From Hyphomicrobiaceae bacterium (GTDB taxonomy: Bacteria > Pseudomonadota > Alphaproteobacteria > Rhizobiales > JAKIUO01), in the NCBI GenBank assembly GCA_021647535.1, contig JAKIUO010000058.1:1-15756 (forward strand): DNA of 15,756 nt, given 5' to 3'. Positions 13,479-15,756 of the stretch are shown here, piece by piece. The position numbers and the translations under genes were made by a program. The notes under the pieces were generated by a model. The model had not been told where the DNA came from and did not search any database. It was given only the letters and a program-made list of their open reading frames with translations. Positions within the stretch are counted from its first letter, which is position 1, and every line of letters starts with the position of its first letter.

Positions 13479-13512
13479 TGGCAAACAAAAAGACTGGAGG
13501 TTACTCCAATGA
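13459..13512 (+). CDS. possible 17-aa leader peptide
   Basis: ATG at 13459 opens a 17-codon frame, MKKPGASGKQKDWRLLQ, whose TGA (13510-13512) overlaps the ATG of the next gene (ATGA, 13509-13512). The product is basic. There is no clear ribosome binding site (only CGGGCA upstream). The exact stop/start overlap is what would be expected for translational coupling, but a chance ORF of this size is easily possible. Confidence 0.25.
   Translation: MKKPGASGKQKDWRLLQ
13495..13508 (+). promoter_or_regulatory. hairpin covering the Shine-Dalgarno of the 43-aa gene
   Basis: TGGAG-GTTA-CTCCA is a perfect 5-bp stem with a tetraloop. Its left arm contains most of the GGAGG ribosome site (13496-13500) and its right arm ends directly before the ATG at 13509. 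When folded, the ribosome site is masked; a ribosome translating the overlapping 17-codon ORF would open it. Confidence 0.5.
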
Positions 13513-13640
13513 ATATTGAATCAAACAACGCGCCACTTATCGGTATTGGACTTGAGAGCATATTTGCTCTCTTATTTGCAGCCGGGATGTTCACGTTAAC
13601 ATTGCTGCGTCCTTTCCTCGAATTGTGGCTGCCTTTCTAA
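13509..13640 (+). CDS. 43-aa single-pass small membrane protein, unknown
   Basis: MNIESNNAPLIGIGLESIFALLFAAGMFTLTLLRPFLELWLPF is read here in two parts. A polar N-terminus (1-9) is followed by one long hydrophobic helix (about 10-33), an arginine-proline break at 34-35 and an aromatic/leucine end (FLELWLPF). A strong ribosome site GGAGG (13496-13500) lies 8 nt before the ATG, and a powerful terminator follows 122 bp after the stop, so expression is plausible. I do not recognise the family. Small one-helix proteins of this kind often bind a larger membrane complex, but no partner is indicated: the neighbours are ald and, convergently, a histidine kinase. The start is well supported by the ribosome site. 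Confidence 0.55.
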   Translation: MNIESNNAPLIGIGLESIFALLFAAGMFTLTLLRPFLELWLPF

Positions 13641-13761
13641 TTCACAGTTGAAACAGCTGGATACTCAGCTCTTCACGAAAAAGCCCCCTTATACCAGGGT
13701 GCATGAGGTTTGCGGCAGCGTTATGCGGTCCTGAACCCGGTGATGAACTGAACGAAAATCG
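13641..13761 (+). other. 3' tail of the small-protein unit
   Basis: 120 bp between the 43-aa gene and the terminator with no ORF of note. It contains AGCTG/CAGCT (13655-13670 area) and AGGGTGCAT (13696-13704), which is complementary to ATGCACCCT in the leader (13434-13442). It would be the 3' untranslated region, or the body of a small RNA released from it. Confidence 0.35.
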
Positions 13762-13807
13762 ACCCGACACAGTCTTTCACATAGCAAAGACTGTGTCGGG
13801 TTTTTTT
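13762..13807 (+). terminator. strong Rho-independent terminator
   Basis: ACCCGACACAGTCTTT (13762-13777) and AAAGACTGTGTCGGGT (13786-13801) form a 16-bp perfect stem with an 8-nt loop, followed by seven T (13801-13807). It is the clearest terminator in the window. On the minus strand the stem is followed by CGATTTTCG, so it may also serve the convergent histidine kinase operon, which ends at 13828. Confidence 0.93.
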
Positions 13808-13827
13808 GTTTTGCGAGCTGGTATGAT

Positions 13828-15204
13828 TTATAGCGGGATCTGGATGGTGGCGCGCAGGCCCCCCAGTTTGCTGTCCTTGAGAGTGATCTTGCCGCCATGG
13901 CTGTGAACAATATCATTGGCAATCGATAGGCCAAGGCCGGTGCTGCCGCCTTCATATTGCGTGCGGGCATCATCTAGCCGGACAAAGGGCGAGAATACTT
14001 CCTTGCGCTTGTCGGGCGGGATGCCGGGGCCATTATCATCAATATGGATCAGTATATGTGTGGGGGTCTTGAGGCTCGACAGCTCGACTTTTTGAGCATA
14101 ACGGGTGGCATTACTGACCAGATTGGTGATGGCGCGCTTGAAGGCAGCGCGGCGCAAGGGCAGAATAGAGGCCTTCATATTGGAGCGTAAATCGATTTCT
14201 TTTTTGCCGCGTGCCATGTCATCGCGGATTTCTTCCAGCAGGTCTCCCAGATTTGTCAGGATGGTTTCTTCATTGCCTTCGCCCTTGGCAAAATCCATAT
14301 AGGCGTTGATCATGCCTTGCATTTCGTCAACATCCTTGCGCATGGCTTTGATCTCGTCATTGTCATCGGACAAGGCCAGCTCCAGTTTGAAACGGGTTAA
14401 AATCGTGCGCAGATCATGCGAGACCCCGGCCAGCATGGTGGTGCGTTGTTCGACATGGCGTTCAATGCGATCGCGCATTCGCAAAAAGGCCTGTGCCGCC
14501 TGACGGATTTCAAGTGCGCCGTGAGGGTGAAATTCTTTTTGTGGTGGCAGCCCTTTGCCAAAGCGGTCGGCGGCTTCTGACAGCTGTAAAATGGGGCGGA
14601 TCTGGTTGCGTAAAAACAGGACGGCAATGAGCAAAAGGATGAGTGAAGAGGTCACCATCCAGACAATGAAAATATGCGCATTGGCGGCATAGGCCAGTTT
14701 GCGTCTGAAAAACAAACGCAGGATTTCAGTGTTGAATTGTATGCGGACTTCAACCAGCTTGTTGGGGCTTTGCGTATCGACCCAATGCGGGCGACCAATA
14801 AAGCTGTCGATCTGATCACGCAGAATACTGTCGAGAATATCAAACATTTGCCGGGGGCGGGCGGGCGGCAGGTTAGCATTATCGAGAAAATCCAGCCGGA
14901 ATCCCAGATTGTGGGCGGTCGTCACCAGAAGGCGGCGGATCTGCTTATCTTTCGGGCCCATTTCATGTATGTCGACCAGTGCTGCGATATTTTTGGCGGT
15001 GGATTCAGACAGGCGATCCGTCACCAGCTGCCAGTGGCGCTCCATGGAGACAAAGGCCAGAATGGATTGCAGTAAAACGAGGGGGGCGGCGATGATAATC
15101 AAGGTGCGTGGAAAAATCCGCTTGGGCATGATGTCGGGCAGCACGCGTTTTAGTGCGGTACGCAAGCGGACGAACTGCTCGGTCAAAATGGAAATTATGT
15201 TCAT
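13828..15204 (-). CDS. EnvZ-type sensor histidine kinase
   Basis: Inner-membrane two-component sensor, 458 aa. Order: cytoplasmic N-terminus (1-33), TM1 (about 34-53), periplasmic sensor region of about 120 residues (54-174), TM2 (about 175-198), HAMP linker (about 199-252), and the phosphoacceptor helix MLAGVSHDLRTILTRFKLEL with H263. The ATPase domain has NLVSNATRYA (N365), DDNGPGI (389-395), the F-box SPFVRLDDAR (405-414) and GSTGLGLSI (420-428). The core is complete, so it should be active. The H-box has HDLRTI where many kinases have HDLRTP. No known ligand motif is evident in the periplasmic part. It starts 15 bp after the response regulator stop, in the same operon, with AGGCAGG as a plausible ribosome site. 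The pair resembles the EnvZ/OmpR-like systems common in alphaproteobacteria; the signal is unknown. Confidence 0.92.
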   Translation of the reverse strand: MNIISILTEQFVRLRTALKRVLPDIMPKRIFPRTLIIIAAPLVLLQSILAFVSMERHWQLVTDRLSESTAKNIAALVDIHEMGPKDKQIRRLLVTTAHNLGFRLDFLDNANLPPARPRQMFDILDSILRDQIDSFIGRPHWVDTQSPNKLVEVRIQFNTEILRLFFRRKLAYAANAHIFIVWMVTSSLILLLIAVLFLRNQIRPILQLSEAADRFGKGLPPQKEFHPHGALEIRQAAQAFLRMRDRIERHVEQRTTMLAGVSHDLRTILTRFKLELALSDDNDEIKAMRKDVDEMQGMINAYMDFAKGEGNEETILTNLGDLLEEIRDDMARGKKEIDLRSNMKASILPLRRAAFKRAITNLVSNATRYAQKVELSSLKTPTHILIHIDDNGPGIPPDKRKEVFSPFVRLDDARTQYEGGSTGLGLSIANDIVHSHGGKITLKDSKLGGLRATIQIPL

Positions 15205-15219
15205 TGCCGGGCCTGCCTG

Positions 15220-15756
15220 CTATTCATCGGTGTGGAGAATATAACCCTTGCCGCGCACAGTCTGAAGATAGACCGGGTTGGTGGGGTCTTTTTCAATCTT
15301 GCGGCGCAGGCGGTTGATTTGCACGTCGACGGCACGGTCGGAGCTGTCTTCGCCGCCGCCCGATAATTCGTGACGGGCAATGGTTTGACCACGCCGACGG
15401 GCAAAAATACGCAATAATTCGCGCTCGCGTTCCGTTAATTTGACCGCTTGCGTGTCGGAAGAGAGATCGCCACGGGCAATATTAAAGCGAAATTCGCCAA
15501 TGCTGATTTCATCTTTTGTGGTGCCGCTTTTTTTAATGCGGCGTAAAATATTGCCAATACGGATGAGCAGTTCGCGCGGTTCAAAAGGCTTGGTGATATA
15601 GTCGTCAACGCCGATCTCCAGGCCTTCCACCCTTTGTTCGGGATCGCCAAGCGCGGTCAACATGAAAATAGGCGCGCTGATGGTGCCTTTCAGCGAGGCG
15701 GCCAGTTCAAAGCCGGTTTCCCCCGGCATCATGACATCAAGGATCAGCACAACGTC
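15220..15756 (-). CDS. OmpR/PetR-type response regulator, N-terminus missing
   Basis: The reading frame is open to the window edge (178 residues visible), so the first receiver strand and acidic pocket lie outside. Visible: DVVLILDVMMPGETGFEL, with the phosphoacceptor aspartate as the seventh visible residue (codon 15738-15736); IFMLTALGD with the switch threonine; and DDYITKPFEPREL with the conserved lysine. The winged-helix DNA-binding domain runs from about residue 85 to the end (LTERERELLRIFARRRGQ, DRAVDVQINRLRRKIEKDP, LQTVRGKGYIL). The wording of the output domain is close to alphaproteobacterial PetR-like regulators, but that name is not certain. It is the upstream gene of the operon with the histidine kinase. 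Confidence 0.92.
   Translation of the reverse strand, partial: DVVLILDVMMPGETGFELAASLKGTISAPIFMLTALGDPEQRVEGLEIGVDDYITKPFEPRELLIRIGNILRRIKKSGTTKDEISIGEFRFNIARGDLSSDTQAVKLTERERELLRIFARRRGQTIARHELSGGGEDSSDRAVDVQINRLRRKIEKDPTNPVYLQTVRGKGYILHTDE

Larger units (their letters stand above)
13230..13508 (+). other. ald downstream region and leader of the 43-aa gene
   Basis: The first part (13230-13296) is AT-rich with only a weak stem GTTGC/GCAAC around 13276-13293. The second part contains a possible promoter (13297-13327), three stems (see 13381-13478), a 17-codon ORF (13459-13512) and the Shine-Dalgarno hairpin (13495-13508). It is therefore treated as a transcribed leader. Confidence 0.45.

Noticed and set aside
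13381..13500. 6S RNA, SRP RNA or a known riboswitch
   Set aside because: The stem GCTG...CAGC with a GGAA segment briefly resembled the SRP core, and the size suggested 6S RNA. The SRP loop sequence and the long 6S helix with central bubble cannot be drawn, and no known riboswitch core was recognised.
1..15756. tRNA, rRNA, CRISPR arrays and insertion sequences
   Set aside because: Looked for T-loop consensus, cloverleaf stems, regularly spaced repeats and transposase motifs on both strands; none seen by eye.

Overview
The window is chromosomal DNA from an alphaproteobacterium of intermediate base composition. The gene order folK / rpoZ / bifunctional rel / DUF2062 / pdxJ / acpS / lepB / rnc / era / recO is a conserved housekeeping cluster of that class. 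The Rel protein, the EnvZ/PetR-type two-component pair and the NYN-domain protein next to folK also read as alphaproteobacterial. The species cannot be named from the sequence; a marine or Rhodospirillales/Kordiimonadales-like lineage is only a guess.

Layout. Positions 1-160 (minus) hold the 5' end of an NYN-domain (LabA/DUF88-like) gene that runs off the left edge. It is divergent from folK across a very AT-rich spacer full of dyads. folK (398-985), rpoZ (1159-1578) and rel (1700-3931) follow on the plus strand. A gene-poor spacer of about 460 bp carries a 12-bp tandem repeat that is open as a 31-codon mini-ORF. The plus strand then runs DUF2062, pdxJ, acpS, two tandem signal peptidase I genes, rnc, era (8-bp overlap with rnc) and recO, up to a strong bidirectional hairpin at 10672-10708. 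Next come two small minus-strand genes: a secreted DUF2147-like protein and an unrecognised small membrane protein. These are followed by plus-strand ald (alanine dehydrogenase) and a short self-contained unit at about 13297-13807. The right end is a minus-strand response regulator / histidine kinase operon, with the regulator cut by the window edge.

How the genes work together. Most are core functions: folate (folK), transcription (rpoZ), stringent response (rel), pyridoxal phosphate (pdxJ), acyl-carrier-protein activation (acpS), protein export (lepB x2), RNA processing and ribosome assembly (rnc, era), recombination (recO), and nitrogen/carbon metabolism (ald). A terminator-like hairpin followed by a good promoter between acpS and lepB suggests that lepB-lepB-rnc-era is transcribed at least partly separately from pdxJ-acpS.

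The least explained part is 13297-13807. It has a possible promoter, a leader with three stable stems, a 17-codon ORF overlapping a 43-codon single-helix membrane protein, a hairpin that covers that gene's Shine-Dalgarno sequence, a 3' tail that could re-pair with the leader, and a 16-bp-stem terminator. It is the best candidate here for an undescribed regulated small-protein/RNA element. No CRISPR array, insertion sequence, rRNA or tRNA gene was seen.
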